NCBI RefSeq assembly: GCF_015999465.1
Contig: NZ_CP065534.1
Span: forward strand, 1,860,001-1,924,000
Direction of reading: 5' to 3'
DNA: 64,000 nt
From: Lonsdalea populi
GTDB taxonomy: Bacteria > Pseudomonadota > Gammaproteobacteria > Enterobacterales > Enterobacteriaceae
The notes beneath the pieces are model-generated. The model had not been told where the DNA came from. It was given only the letters and a program-made list of their open reading frames with translations, and made no database searches. The first letter of the stretch is position 1. Each line of letters begins with the position of its first letter. Both the position numbers and the translations under genes were made by a program. Positions 29,336-38,547 of this stretch are shown here, one piece after another.

Positions 29336-29539
29336 AAACAACCTCGTATATTTCGTTCAAATAATGAGCTTTATTTAACATGTACACAGAAGCACTCAGT
29401 ATACCAGTTCCGATACGCATTGCTCGGGACAGACTTCTGCTCGGAAAAATAAAGCGCATTACCCCTTAAATTGTAGAAATCTAAATAATCACAATGCGTA
29501 AATACAGGTTGAAGTATGCTTATCTCGATGACCATCAGA

Positions 29540-30556
29540 TTAATCCGTAGAGACCATCAAACGTAACTGCCCACCACTTCCCCATATCTGGCACTGCCAC
29601 GATTCGCACTGATAACCGAGTTGATTTAGATGAGCGCTATCCTTTGCCCCAAGCGGAATACCGCTGTGTAGCATCAACTGATTTTCTTTTACGCTGAGCG
29701 TCGCATGTAATCCTGCAGAAATAAGAATCAGCTTTTTCACACTGTGGTGGTAATACCCTACCAATAGTGGAAACTCGCCCTTAAGCCCGGCATGACGCAG
29801 TAATTGATTTACTTGTCTTAACAACATGGATAATTCAGGTTGCTTGCGCTGTTGGTTGGCGAGGTGCTCGCGTAACAGTCCGTTAAATAATGCGCGTAAT
29901 AACAATGCAGCCACCACACCATTATTATGATCGGCCTGCGTTACATCCAGGCAGTAAAACGCCAGTTCATCTTCCGACAACGCAACGATGTCTAATACCA
30001 ACCCTGGGTGGTCCGCAACGGTTAGCTGCCGATAATTAATACGGCACTGTGCAATCGTTTGATTAACAGGCGGCTGTAATTGCTCCAGCAGCTTGTTCAC
30101 ATCTGCCGGACATTGATTCAGCGATTCCATATCCTGCATTAATTTGTCGACTTCACTGACCTGGGAAGTGAACATATCGGGATAAAGGCATGACATTACC
30201 GTTTCACGTAATCGGTTATAATCATTGACTGGTTTGAGTAAGACGTCCTGAACGCCGAGCCGTAATATTTTAGCCACATCCGCCATATGACTGGTTGCCG
30301 ATATGACCAAAATGGGCGTATCCGTATTCTGCTGACGAAATTGATCGACAAACTGAAATCCGCCCATCGTAGGCATATTTAAATCGCAGATGATCAGATC
30401 CGGCTGTTGGTGGGTAATCATATCGAAGGCATTCTGACCGTTGTCCGCCTCTATGACGTCGGCACCCAATGAGGTTAGATAACCAGCCAGTACAGAACGA
30501 AAAACAGCCTCATCCTCAACGATTAAAATATCTTTCCCCGTCAATGGTTGTGCCAT
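29540..30556 (-). CDS. rssB: RpoS adaptor/response regulator RssB
   Basis: RssB binds sigma-S and hands it to the ClpXP protease in growing cells. The 338-residue protein has a receiver domain (about 9-125) with acidic pocket EDE (14-16), phosphorylation site Asp58 (ICDLNMP) and Lys in VLLKPVND, a linker helix, and a C-terminal PP2C-like phosphatase fold that lacks metal-binding residues as in the family. It follows rssA on the same strand after 73 bases, as in E. coli. Confidence 0.96.
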   Translation of the reverse strand: MAQPLTGKDILIVEDEAVFRSVLAGYLTSLGADVIEADNGQNAFDMITHQQPDLIICDLNMPTMGGFQFVDQFRQQNTDTPILVISATSHMADVAKILRLGVQDVLLKPVNDYNRLRETVMSCLYPDMFTSQVSEVDKLMQDMESLNQCPADVNKLLEQLQPPVNQTIAQCRINYRQLTVADHPGLVLDIVALSEDELAFYCLDVTQADHNNGVVAALLLRALFNGLLREHLANQQRKQPELSMLLRQVNQLLRHAGLKGEFPLLVGYYHHSVKKLILISAGLHATLSVKENQLMLHSGIPLGAKDSAHLNQLGYQCESWQCQIWGSGGQLRLMVSTD

Positions 30557-30629
30557 TAGTTACCCCTTAAAACTCAGTCTGTTCATATTCATCTTGCTGG
30601 TGTTGTCATTCAGGCTACTCGACGGAGAG

Positions 30630-31535
30630 TCAGGTAGCCCGGTAAACCAATGGCAATAACATCTCTCGTTGTTTTTCCACCGCCAGTCTACCCGCGTCTA
30701 TCGCTTCTTGAGCGCGATGGAAATCCAGCGTCGCTATCTGCGGACAGTAGGGTTGAATCAATACATCCGGCGGATCTCCGGCCATACGACTCATTTTCAG
30801 ACGGTTCTCGAGCACCTGAATTGAGGTGCTCATAATCTCCATTGCCTTTGGTCTGACTTCCGCCGGCTGCCGCCCTCCCAAGTGAAGTCGTTCGCGTATT
30901 CGTTGCGACCACCCTCCCCCGGACACGACCTCCATCTCGGGTTGCGGCGGCTTTACGGAGAGCAAATCGTGACTCTTCAGACTTGCATCATGTTGTAAAT
31001 CAACGGCAATCACGACATCCGCGCCCATCGCCCGCGTGAGGGATACGGGTACGGGATTGACAACAGCACCGTCCACTAGCCAAAAACCGTTGAACGAGAC
31101 CGGGGATAACAAGCCCGGCATACTGCAAGAAGCACGTATAGACAAGTGCAAGTCTCCCTCTGTCAACCAGAGCTCACGACCTGTACTCAAATTGGTGGCG
31201 ACCGCGCCGAACTTGATGGCGCAATCCTCAATCCGCTGGGTACGCAACAGCTGACGAACATGTTCGAAAACGCGATCGCCCCGCAACAATCCCCCGCGAC
31301 GCCAGGACAGATCCATCAGTCGTATCACATCCCAATAGCCGAAACCACCGACCCAACGGGCCATGCAGTCCAACTGGTTGGTTGCATAAGCTGCGCCGAC
31401 CAACGAGCCGACCGAGCATCCGGCGACAATCTCAGGCTCGATACCGAGATCTTTTAACGCGTTGATGACGCCAATATGTGCCCATCCTTTTGCAGCACCG
31501 GACCCCAAAGCTAATCCGATCTTGACCTTACGCAT
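30630..31535 (-). CDS. rssA: patatin-like phospholipase family protein RssA
   Basis: A 301-residue patatin-domain protein. The oxyanion hole GSGAAKGWAH (11-20), nucleophile Ser41 in GCSVG and the catalytic Asp in LVDGAVVNPVP form the Ser-Asp dyad of bacterial patatins. Its substrate is not established; the gene is transcribed ahead of rssB in E. coli. Divergent from ychJ with 128 bases between. Confidence 0.95.
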   Translation of the reverse strand: MRKVKIGLALGSGAAKGWAHIGVINALKDLGIEPEIVAGCSVGSLVGAAYATNQLDCMARWVGGFGYWDVIRLMDLSWRRGGLLRGDRVFEHVRQLLRTQRIEDCAIKFGAVATNLSTGRELWLTEGDLHLSIRASCSMPGLLSPVSFNGFWLVDGAVVNPVPVSLTRAMGADVVIAVDLQHDASLKSHDLLSVKPPQPEMEVVSGGGWSQRIRERLHLGGRQPAEVRPKAMEIMSTSIQVLENRLKMSRMAGDPPDVLIQPYCPQIATLDFHRAQEAIDAGRLAVEKQREMLLPLVYRAT

Positions 31536-31663
31536 GCTTTCTCCCCTGCCTGCTTTATTCTAGACTACATTGCCATGCGTCAAACTCGCTGGGTACTATA
31601 TGAAGCGTTTTTAAGATACGTCTCAATTATTTAATTCATTAAAAAATTATTAAGGTAGATATT

Positions 31664-32131
31664 GTGTCCGAATGTTGCATTTGCGGCAATCAACAACCTT
31701 TTTCGCGCTGCTGCCAAATTTATCTCCAGGGTGTAAAGGCTGCGCCCTCCCCCGAATCATTGATGCGATCGCGGTATAGCGCCTACGTTCAGCAAAACGT
31801 TGACTACCTAATCGCTACATGGCATCCGACATGCCATGCTGAGAACTTCAGAACAGAGATCGCGTTAACCTGCAATAACACTGAATGGCAGGGCCTTAAC
31901 GTATTGACGAAAAGTGGGGGAAAAGAGGCCGATGAAGGATTCGTCGAGTTTGCGGTACGCTATGCAGACAGAGAGACGCCTCGGCACAGCATGTTGCTGA
32001 GAGAGCGCTCACGCTTCCTTCGCCATCACGATCGCTGGTACTATGTCGACGGCGTTCATCTGCCGACCGGCAGAAATGGAGGCTGTCCCTGTGGCTCAGG
32101 TAAAAAATACAAAAAGTGCTGCGGACAATAG
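31664..32131 (+). CDS. ychJ: SEC-C motif protein YchJ
   Basis: A 155-residue protein flanked by two metal-binding SEC-C-type motifs: CICGNQQPFSRCC at the N-terminus and CPCGSGKKYKKCC at the C-terminus, with an NTF2-like central domain (SRYSAYVQQNVDYLIATWHP). It starts at GTG 31664, preceded by AAGGTAG; no ATG is available nearby. Function is unknown. It is followed by purU after 72 bases. Confidence 0.93.
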   Translation: MSECCICGNQQPFSRCCQIYLQGVKAAPSPESLMRSRYSAYVQQNVDYLIATWHPTCHAENFRTEIALTCNNTEWQGLNVLTKSGGKEADEGFVEFAVRYADRETPRHSMLLRERSRFLRHHDRWYYVDGVHLPTGRNGGCPCGSGKKYKKCCGQ

Positions 32132-32203
32132 AGTAACAGCCCGCAATTTCGGCGCGGCTGAATAAAATGATTGATATTTGCTTTAGACAGGATCGACACC
32201 CCC

Positions 32204-33052
32204 ATGCAATTCCATAATATACAAAGAAAAATTCTACGAACTATCTGCCCTGATTCAAAAGGGTTGATCGCAAAAATCACCAACATTTGCTACAAGCACG
32301 AACTGAACATCGTGCAAAACTCCGAGTATGTCGACCATCGTACCGGGCGTTTTTTCATGCGCACCGAACTGGAGGGCATCTTCAACGATACTACGCTGCT
32401 GGAAGATCTGGACAGCGCCTTACCAATAGGCTCAGTACGTGAACTAAGCAACGCAGGCCGCCGCCGCATTGTGATTTTGGTGACCAAAGAAGCCCACTGT
32501 CTCGGCGATCTATTGATGAAAAACGCCTACGGTGGTTTGGATGTCGAAATTGCTGCAGTGATCGGTAACCATGAAACACTGCGCACGCTGGTTGAACGGT
32601 TTGGTATTCCGTTCCACCTGATCAGCCACGAGGGATTATCCCGCGACGAGCACGATCAACAAATGATCGCTCAGATCGACCCGTATCAGCCGGACTATGT
32701 TGTATTGGCGAAATATATGCGTGTCCTGACACCGGCATTCGTACAGCACTACCCGAATCAGATCATCAATATTCATCACTCATTCCTGCCCGCATTCATT
32801 GGTGCCCGTCCTTACCATCAGGCTTACGAACGTGGCGTTAAAATCATCGGCGCCACCGCTCACTATGTGAACGACAGTCTTGATGAGGGTCCCATCATCA
32901 TGCAGGACGTCATTCATGTCGATCATACCTATACGGCTGACGACATGATGCTTGCAGGTCGCGATGTCGAGAAAAATGTGCTCAGCCGAGCACTTTATCA
33001 GGTGCTGGCTCAGCGTGTTTTCGTTTACGGAAATCGCACGATCATCCTGTAA
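32204..33052 (+). CDS. purU: formyltetrahydrofolate deformylase
   Basis: PurU hydrolyses 10-formyl-THF to formate and THF, supplying formate for PurT and balancing one-carbon pools. The 282-residue protein has an N-terminal ACT domain (about 8-85, RTICPDSKGLIAKITN) and a formyltransferase-like C-terminal domain with the catalytic region INIHHSFLPAFIGARPY and GATAHYV. ATG 32204 (MQFHNIQRK) matches E. coli; an upstream frame opening at 32171 adds 11 unlike residues. The ribosome site AGGAT is rather distant (14 bases). Confidence 0.96.
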   Translation: MQFHNIQRKILRTICPDSKGLIAKITNICYKHELNIVQNSEYVDHRTGRFFMRTELEGIFNDTTLLEDLDSALPIGSVRELSNAGRRRIVILVTKEAHCLGDLLMKNAYGGLDVEIAAVIGNHETLRTLVERFGIPFHLISHEGLSRDEHDQQMIAQIDPYQPDYVVLAKYMRVLTPAFVQHYPNQIINIHHSFLPAFIGARPYHQAYERGVKIIGATAHYVNDSLDEGPIIMQDVIHVDHTYTADDMMLAGRDVEKNVLSRALYQVLAQRVFVYGNRTIIL

Positions 33053-33139
33053 CGCATAGCCTCATGCCATCAAGCCGCTTAAGGCGACGGCAGACGGCAT
33101 AAAAAACCGGCAAACGAATCTGATTTTACTGGTTCAGAC

Positions 33140-33167
33140 TTTACAGGGGCGCGGTATTTGGTATGAT
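33140..33167 (+). promoter_or_regulatory. stable-RNA promoter of the tRNA-Tyr gene
   Basis: TTTACA (33140-33145), 16-base spacer and TATGAT (33162-33167), followed by the GC-rich discriminator GCGCCCC. The spacer and discriminator match the E. coli tyrT promoter closely. The GC-rich discriminator is the hallmark of stringent (ppGpp) control. Confidence 0.9.
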
Positions 33168-33203
33168 GCGCCCCGCTTAACGAAAAACACGGTTCAGGCC
33201 AGT

Positions 33204-33271
<68 letters not shown>

Positions 33272-33288
<17 letters not shown>

Positions 33289-33556
33289 TCTCGCAAAGAA
33301 TGACTTCCCAGATGAATCCAACACGCTGAAGTCGCCTATTCCCGTTGGGGGAAGGTGAGAACCTTCGACAAGGTTCGAGTCGAGCGCAGCGAGACAACGT
33401 GCGCAGCACGGCCCGAAGGGCGAGGAACGTAGTGACGAGTCATCCTTCCCCCACCGCCCTACTCTAAGAGCCACTCCTTAAATTAATCCCACGCCTCAAA
33501 GTTACCTGTTCCCGTTGGGGGGAACCGAGATCCTTCGACAAGCTTCGCGTCGAACC
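33272..33556 (+). repeat. tyrT-type 170-bp downstream repeats
   Basis: The last 19 bases of the tRNA region (TCCTTCCCCCACCACCAT, from 33273) recur as TCCTTCCCCCACCGCCCT at 33444. Inside the units CCCGTTGGGG and CTTCGACAAG...GTCGA at 33336-33383 recur at 33506-33553. The spacing is 170-171 bp in both cases, giving one full unit and a second of about 115 bp. E. coli tyrT has the same design (178-bp repeats beginning with the tRNA 3' end, source of rtT RNA and Tpr). Reverse-strand frames across this region are by-products. Confidence 0.85.
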
Positions 33557-33673
33557 CGATGACAATTATCGACCTGCTTTATAAAAGCATTCCCCGCTGG
33601 TGTTTCCGAGAAATACTATCTTTTGCCCCATGCAGTCCCGAGCATATATCCCGGGAGAACAGGTGATATTGGT

Positions 33674-34294
33674 TTACCCTTTCCATCGTCCGGGCATGTA
33701 GGTGAATACCGGTAATTGCCATGACCAACGAATGGCCGCCAGCCGTACAGCGAGCCCAATCAAAAAGGAAAGCAGTTGATTGAAATCGTGCTGGAGGCCG
33801 ACATGCTGAAAACCGAGATAAAGGAGCGCCACCAGCAGAGAAACACTGGCATACAGCTCTTTACGCAGCACCATCGGCGTGCGGTTGCAGAAGATATCCC
33901 GCAAGATCCCGCCGAAAATCCCTGTCGTTACACCCGCGATGACCACAATCGTCAACGAATAATTCAGATGAAGCGCCACATTACAGCCAATAATGGTGAA
34001 TGCGATGAGCCCCATCGCATCCAATACCAAAAACAGGCGATGCAGATGCTGCATGAAGCGCGCGATGATAACGGTGAACAGACCAGCGCTGACCGTGAGA
34101 TAGATGTAGGCCGGATGTTGTGTCCAACCGATAGGGAAATTGCCGAGGAGAATGTCTCGAACGGTGCCGCCTCCCAACGCCGTGATGAAAGCGATCAGCG
34201 AAACGCCGAAAATGTCCATATTGCGGCGGCCTGCCGCCAGCGCACCGGACATCCCTTCAGCGGTAATGGCAATAAGATAGATATAGGTCAGCAC
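33674..34294 (-). CDS. TRIC/UPF0126-family membrane protein, probable glycine transporter
   Basis: A 206-residue membrane protein made of two repeats of three helices, each with a Gly-rich kink: ALGGGTVRDILLG (about 41-53) and GIFGGILRDIFC. This is the YadS/YicG (TRIC cation channel) family, about 205 residues. A tandem glycine riboswitch lies directly upstream; members with this arrangement are proposed to export or import glycine. The start is GTG 34294, and the ribosome site GAGAGG lies in the loop and stem of a hairpin. It is convergent with nothing close; tyrT lies downstream. Confidence 0.88.
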   Translation of the reverse strand: MLTYIYLIAITAEGMSGALAAGRRNMDIFGVSLIAFITALGGGTVRDILLGNFPIGWTQHPAYIYLTVSAGLFTVIIARFMQHLHRLFLVLDAMGLIAFTIIGCNVALHLNYSLTIVVIAGVTTGIFGGILRDIFCNRTPMVLRKELYASVSLLVALLYLGFQHVGLQHDFNQLLSFLIGLAVRLAAIRWSWQLPVFTYMPGRWKG

Positions 34295-34308
34295 ACGAGC
34301 CTCTCGTG
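34294..34308 (-). promoter_or_regulatory. hairpin covering the start site of the glycine-riboswitch gene
   Basis: On the minus strand CACGAG-AGG-CTCGTG is a perfect 6-bp stem with a 3-base loop. It contains the purine-rich GAGAGG that serves as ribosome site and reaches the GTG start. It is well placed to be the expression platform of the riboswitch, hiding the ribosome site when formed. Confidence 0.65.
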
Positions 34309-34314
34309 GTTGTG

Positions 34315-34495
34315 CCCCTCCCTCTGTCCTTTTACCTGAGAGTTTGTGCAGCTTACGCCGCTTGCCCCTTCGGTGGGTTGCCTGGCAACCGCTCTCCAGT
34401 TGGCGTCAATAGAATATGCAGTAAGGTGACCTGAGCGATTATGGGAGTTTGCGCCTTCGGCGGGATGGCCTGAAATGACCTCTTCTCTCCTGCGA
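34315..34495 (-). ncRNA. tandem glycine riboswitch
   Basis: Two similar aptamers follow each other on the minus strand. Aptamer 1 (about 34493 down to 34410) has GGAGAG, CGCCGAAGGCGCAAACTC and CGCTCAGGTCACC. Aptamer 2 (about 34403 down to 34318) has GGAGAG, CACCGAAGGGGCAAGC and AACTCTCAGGTAAAAGGACAGAGG. The repeated CCGAAGGnGCAA core, the CAGGT segment and the short linker are the glycine riboswitch signature. It sits about 20 bases upstream of the TRIC-family gene, so it would adjust that gene to glycine level. Confidence 0.93.
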
Positions 34496-34641
34496 AACGC
34501 GGAGTATACGGACTCTCCCGGCCGCCATCAACCCTCCAGCATCGATGGGTACTATCGGTGTTTACGCTGGGTCATGACCGTGACTCGCCGACGCCATTTC
34601 TGCTACCATCACGGCACATTTTCATTACAACGGCAGCGAAC

Positions 34642-35448
34642 ATGAAGTTTGTTTCTTTTAACATTAACGGCCTGCGGGCACGGCCTCATCAATTAGCCGC
34701 AGTGGTCGAACAACATCAGCCGGACGTCATTGGTTTACAGGAAACCAAAGTGCACGACGATATGTTTCCGCTGGAAGATGTCGCTCAGCATGGCTATCAC
34801 GTGTTCTACCACGGACAGAAGGGCCATTACGGCGTGGCGTTGCTGACGAAGAAAGAACCGCTGGCGGTCCGACGCGGATTTCCGACCGATAAAGAAGACG
34901 CGCAGCGACGCATCATCATGGCGGATATCGACACCGCTCAGGGTCCGCTGACCGTCATCAACGGTTATTTTCCTCAGGGAGAAAGCCGCGACCATCCGAC
35001 GAAATTCCCTGCGAAATCGCGCTTTTATCAGGATTTGCAGAACTATATCGAACACCATCACCCGCATGGACAACCGCTGGTGATCATGGGCGATCTGAAT
35101 ATCAGCCCGACCGATCTGGACATTGGAATTGGGGAAGAAAACCGTAAGCGTTGGCTGCGCACCGGTAAGTGTTCTTTCTTGCCGGAAGAGCGTGAGTGGC
35201 TGGCCCGACTGCAAAATTGGGGACTGGTGGACACGTTCCGCGCCGCCAATCCATCCTGCAACGACCAGTTTTCCTGGTTCGACTACCGTTCCAAAGGCTT
35301 TGATACCAACCGCGGTCTGCGTATCGACCTGATTCTGGCGAGCCAGTCTCTGGCGGAAAGCTGCACCGCAACCGGTATTGACCACGTCATCCGGGCGATG
35401 GAAAAACCGTCGGATCACGCGCCTATCTGGGCGGAGTTCTCACTCTAA
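34642..35448 (+). CDS. xthA: exonuclease III
   Basis: The main AP endonuclease and 3'-5' exonuclease of base-excision repair. The 268-residue protein from ATG 34642 ([14 protein letters not shown]) equals E. coli length; the open frame upstream lacks homology and runs into the riboswitch side. Metal and catalytic residues are visible in [31 protein letters not shown] and the terminal [12 protein letters not shown]. Confidence 0.97.
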   Translation: MKFVSFNINGLRARPHQLAAVVEQHQPDVIGLQETKVHDDMFPLEDVAQHGYHVFYHGQKGHYGVALLTKKEPLAVRRGFPTDKEDAQRRIIMADIDTAQGPLTVINGYFPQGESRDHPTKFPAKSRFYQDLQNYIEHHHPHGQPLVIMGDLNISPTDLDIGIGEENRKRWLRTGKCSFLPEEREWLARLQNWGLVDTFRAANPSCNDQFSWFDYRSKGFDTNRGLRIDLILASQSLAESCTATGIDHVIRAMEKPSDHAPIWAEFSL

Positions 35449-35458
35449 AGCGCACGTT

Positions 35459-35483
35459 GGCGGGGCCGTCATTCAGCCCCGCC
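35459..35483. terminator. GC-rich hairpin between convergent xthA and ynjH
   Basis: GGCGGGGC (35459-35466) and GCCCCGCC (35476-35483) pair perfectly around a 9-base loop. It lies 10 bases after xthA and 5 bases after the ynjH stop on the other strand. Neither side has a long T-run, so termination strength is uncertain, but position suits a shared terminator. Confidence 0.55.
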
Positions 35484-35488
35484 GGAGG

Positions 35489-35794
35489 TTATTTCACCAT
35501 CCGCCACACCAAATTATTGGTGCTCAGCCGCTGCTTATCCTCAGCGCATTGCAACAGGGCGCCCTCCATCTTGATGACCGCCCCTTCGGAATACTGCTTA
35601 TTTTGGTAGGTACAGCAGCGAATACATACCGGGCCATTATCCTGTTGACCCGTATTGTTGCCGTTGCCCCAAATCACCTGCGGTGGAACCGGCACCACGA
35701 TATCGGTATTCGTATGACTCCCCGGATTGGCCTTCCCCCAGAGAGGCAGAACCACCAGCGTTGCCGCCAGAATCTGTCCCCATCGTACCGTCAT
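35489..35794 (-). CDS. ynjH: DUF1496 secreted protein YnjH
   Basis: A 101-residue protein with a signal peptide ([22 protein letters not shown], cleavage near 22) and the DUF1496 core [19 protein letters not shown], where paired cysteines may form disulphides or bind metal. YnjH of E. coli has the same core and also lies near topB. The start overlaps the topB stop by four bases (ATGA), so both are probably translated from one mRNA. Function unknown. Confidence 0.85.
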   Translation of the reverse strand: MTVRWGQILAATLVVLPLWGKANPGSHTNTDIVVPVPPQVIWGNGNNTGQQDNGPVCIRCCTYQNKQYSEGAVIKMEGALLQCAEDKQRLSTNNLVWRMVK

Positions 35795-37722
35795 GAATTA
35801 TGCTCCTTAGCCTTGGGCGGCGACTTACGCCGCTTATTGGGTTTCGATTTACCGGGCGCGGGCGGCAGGCCTCGTAATAACGGCATACTGCCACGATGCC
35901 TGACCTGCTGGATGATGTCGCACAGCGACTCCGTCAAAGGCTGCATAAAGTCCTGATAGCGACACTGCTTTTCGCTGATTTTAGTCAGCGTGGACTCCCA
36001 GTGCGCTGTCATATCCGGATGCGCCGCACTGGGCGGCAACGAATGAATCAGCGCTCGCCCGGTTTCACTGGCGTGAATGTAACGCCCTTTTTTCACCAGG
36101 AAAGCGCGCTTGAACAGGAGTTCGATAATTCCGGCTCTCGTCGCTTCCGTTCCTAAACCATCGGTCGCACGCAGAATTTTCTTGAGTTCTTTATCCTGCA
36201 CGAACCGGGCGATGCCCGTCATGGCCGACAACAGCGTCGCATCGGTAAAATGCCGCGGCGGCTGAGTCTGGCGTTCTACCACCTCCCCCCGCTCACACCA
36301 TAGTTCATCGCCCTTGCTGACCACTGGCAGCGGCGTACCTTCGTTCTCTTCGTCCCGCTCTTTACCGCCCAAGAGCGCACGCCAGCCTGCTTCCGCCAGA
36401 AAACGCGCTTTAGCCACGAACTTCCCGCCAGCGATATCTAGTTCAATTACGCACTTGCGGAAGACGGCATCGGCGCAGAACTGCATCAGATATTGTCGGG
36501 CGACGAGTCCATATACCTGACTTTCCGGCTGCGTCAGCGTCGTCTTGGCCGTTCTCGCCGTCGGAACGATCGCGTGGTGAGCATCCACCTTGCCGTCATC
36601 CCAGCATCGGTTGCGACGTTCGCTATTGAAAATCGGTTCCGGCGGCTGTAAACCGGGCTGATGAACCCCAATAGCCTGCAACACCGCCTGTCGTCCTGCA
36701 AAGTGCTCTTCGGGCAGATAGCGGCAGTCCGAACGTGGATAGGTGATTAGCTTGTGGGTTTCGTACAGCCGCTGGCAGGTATCCAGCACCTGCTGCGCGC
36801 TTAAACCAAAGCGCCTGGCGGCTTCTATCTGCAGCGTGGACAGAGAATACGGCAACGGGGCGATTTCTGATTCCCGTTTATCATTATTGTCGGTGACTTG
36901 CGCAGGCTGTCCGGCAATGCGGCTCACCACATGTTCCGCCAGAGGCCGGTGCAGCAAACGTCCTTCTTCGTCTTGATAAGGTTCGCAGGATTCGCTGGGC
37001 TGCCACAGCGCCGTAAAGCGCTCATCCTCCGGCGTCACGATGTGCGCTTTGACGTCAAAAAAGTCTTTAGGCACGAAATTTTCAATCTCTTCATCGCGCC
37101 GAACGACCAGCCCCAGCACGGGCGTCTGCACCCGGCCCACCGACAGCACGCCGTCGTAGCCGGCATGGCGGCCGAGCAGAGTATAGGCGCGAGTCATATT
37201 GATGCCATACAGCCAATCCGCGCGCGAGCGGGCCAGCGCGGAGACGCAAAGCGGGATAAATTCACGGTTTTCACGCAGACGGGCGACGGCTCTTTCAACC
37301 GCCTGCGGGTTGAGATCGTTGATCAGGCAGCGCTGTACGCGCTGCCGTTTTTCGCTGGGCAGGTCGAGGTATTCCAGCACTTCATCGATCAACAGTTGCC
37401 CCTCTCTGTCGGGGTCGCCGGCATGAATGATGTCATCCGCCTGCTGTAATAGTTTTTTGATGGCATTGAGCTGTTTGCTGACGGAAGGCCGCGGCTGCAG
37501 CCGCCACTTCAGCGGCACAATCGGAAGATCGTCCAGCGCCCAGCGCGCATAGCGGGGATCGTAGGCGTCCGGCTGGGCCTGCTCCAGCAAATGACCCACG
37601 CACCACGTCACGACGTCGTGTTGCCCGCAGGCAATATATCCCTCACCCCGCCGATGGGGCTTAGGCAAAACATCGGCGATAGCTCGCGCCAGACTGGGCT
37701 TTTCGGCAATAAAAAGTCGCAT
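35791..37722 (-). CDS. topB: DNA topoisomerase III
   Basis: A type IA topoisomerase that decatenates and resolves single-stranded junctions. The 643 residues include the Toprim domain ([19 protein letters not shown]; acidic DPDREGQ), the [11 protein letters not shown] motif and the catalytic tyrosine in [13 protein letters not shown] at about 328. The basic C-terminus ([16 protein letters not shown]) is short and has no zinc fingers, as in E. coli TopB. In E. coli selD separates topB from ydjA; here only 89 bases do. Confidence 0.96.
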   Translation of the reverse strand: MRLFIAEKPSLARAIADVLPKPHRRGEGYIACGQHDVVTWCVGHLLEQAQPDAYDPRYARWALDDLPIVPLKWRLQPRPSVSKQLNAIKKLLQQADDIIHAGDPDREGQLLIDEVLEYLDLPSEKRQRVQRCLINDLNPQAVERAVARLRENREFIPLCVSALARSRADWLYGINMTRAYTLLGRHAGYDGVLSVGRVQTPVLGLVVRRDEEIENFVPKDFFDVKAHIVTPEDERFTALWQPSESCEPYQDEEGRLLHRPLAEHVVSRIAGQPAQVTDNNDKRESEIAPLPYSLSTLQIEAARRFGLSAQQVLDTCQRLYETHKLITYPRSDCRYLPEEHFAGRQAVLQAIGVHQPGLQPPEPIFNSERRNRCWDDGKVDAHHAIVPTARTAKTTLTQPESQVYGLVARQYLMQFCADAVFRKCVIELDIAGGKFVAKARFLAEAGWRALLGGKERDEENEGTPLPVVSKGDELWCERGEVVERQTQPPRHFTDATLLSAMTGIARFVQDKELKKILRATDGLGTEATRAGIIELLFKRAFLVKKGRYIHASETGRALIHSLPPSAAHPDMTAHWESTLTKISEKQCRYQDFMQPLTESLCDIIQQVRHRGSMPLLRGLPPAPGKSKPNKRRKSPPKAKEHNS

Positions 37723-37811
37723 GATTCACCGCACTACCGGCAGTTGTTATCGAGGTTCCCCTTATCTCGAGATAAAGAGAACGGCATAGCGATTCGCCGC
37801 AGCGAAGCGCA

Positions 37812-38363
37812 TCAGAAATAGCGGACAATCCGATCCGGATCGATCGGCGTCAGCGTCGAGGAGGCTTTCAATTGAGGAGTACCCAAGTAGAGGAATCCGA
37901 CGATTTCATCCTGTGGACGACAGTCGAAGGCATCGCGCACGCGCGCGCTGTGCGTCCAGGCGCCGCTGCGCCAGATGCCGTTGAACCCCTGCGCCTGCGC
38001 CGCCATCTGCATGGCATGGACGGCGCAGCCCGCCGATACCACCTGCTCCCACTCGGGAACTTTGTGATTCTCCTCGCAATGCGCGATGACGGCAATGATC
38101 AGCGGCGCCCGGAACGGCGACTTGCGCGCCTTTTCGATAGCAGACTCATCCAGATGATTCTGCTGCGCCGCCTCGACCAACACATCGCTGAAACGACTGA
38201 GCCCCTCGTCCTGAATGACAAAGAAGCGCCACGGCTGCAATGCGCCGTGGTCGGGAGCCCGCATGCCGGCATGAATGATATTTTCCAGCACCGTGCCTGT
38301 CGGGGCCGGCGCGGTCAGTCGGGAAGCCGAACGACGATTAAGCAATAATTCCAGGGCATCCAT
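37812..38363 (-). CDS. ydjA: nitroreductase-family flavoprotein YdjA
   Basis: A 183-residue FMN-dependent NAD(P)H reductase of the minimal nitroreductase type, identical in length to E. coli YdjA. Recognisable parts are [30 protein letters not shown] and the C-terminal [12 protein letters not shown] 38363 is chosen over a GTG one codon upstream. The physiological substrate is unknown. It is divergent from sppA across 184 bases. Confidence 0.94.
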   Translation of the reverse strand: MDALELLLNRRSASRLTAPAPTGTVLENIIHAGMRAPDHGALQPWRFFVIQDEGLSRFSDVLVEAAQQNHLDESAIEKARKSPFRAPLIIAVIAHCEENHKVPEWEQVVSAGCAVHAMQMAAQAQGFNGIWRSGAWTHSARVRDAFDCRPQDEIVGFLYLGTPQLKASSTLTPIDPDRIVRYF

Positions 38364-38547
38364 CACACATCTCCTGTATTTCGTCCGGTAGCAAAGATTG
38401 AGACGAGATTGCGCGCAACGGTAGCACAGCCAGAAGTTTTGTTACAAGTTAACAACCTACCGCACCGCGCCGGGCAAGATAAAAAGCTGACTTTTACCTG
38501 TCCGCTCATTAGGATACTAAACTGCTTTTTCCATTTTCGGAGTTATC

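Noticed and set aside
33061..33116. Possible terminator after purU (ATGCC...GGCAT then A-run)
   Set aside because: The run after the stem is A, not T, on the plus strand, and the stem is interrupted; it could only act on a minus-strand transcript that does not exist here.
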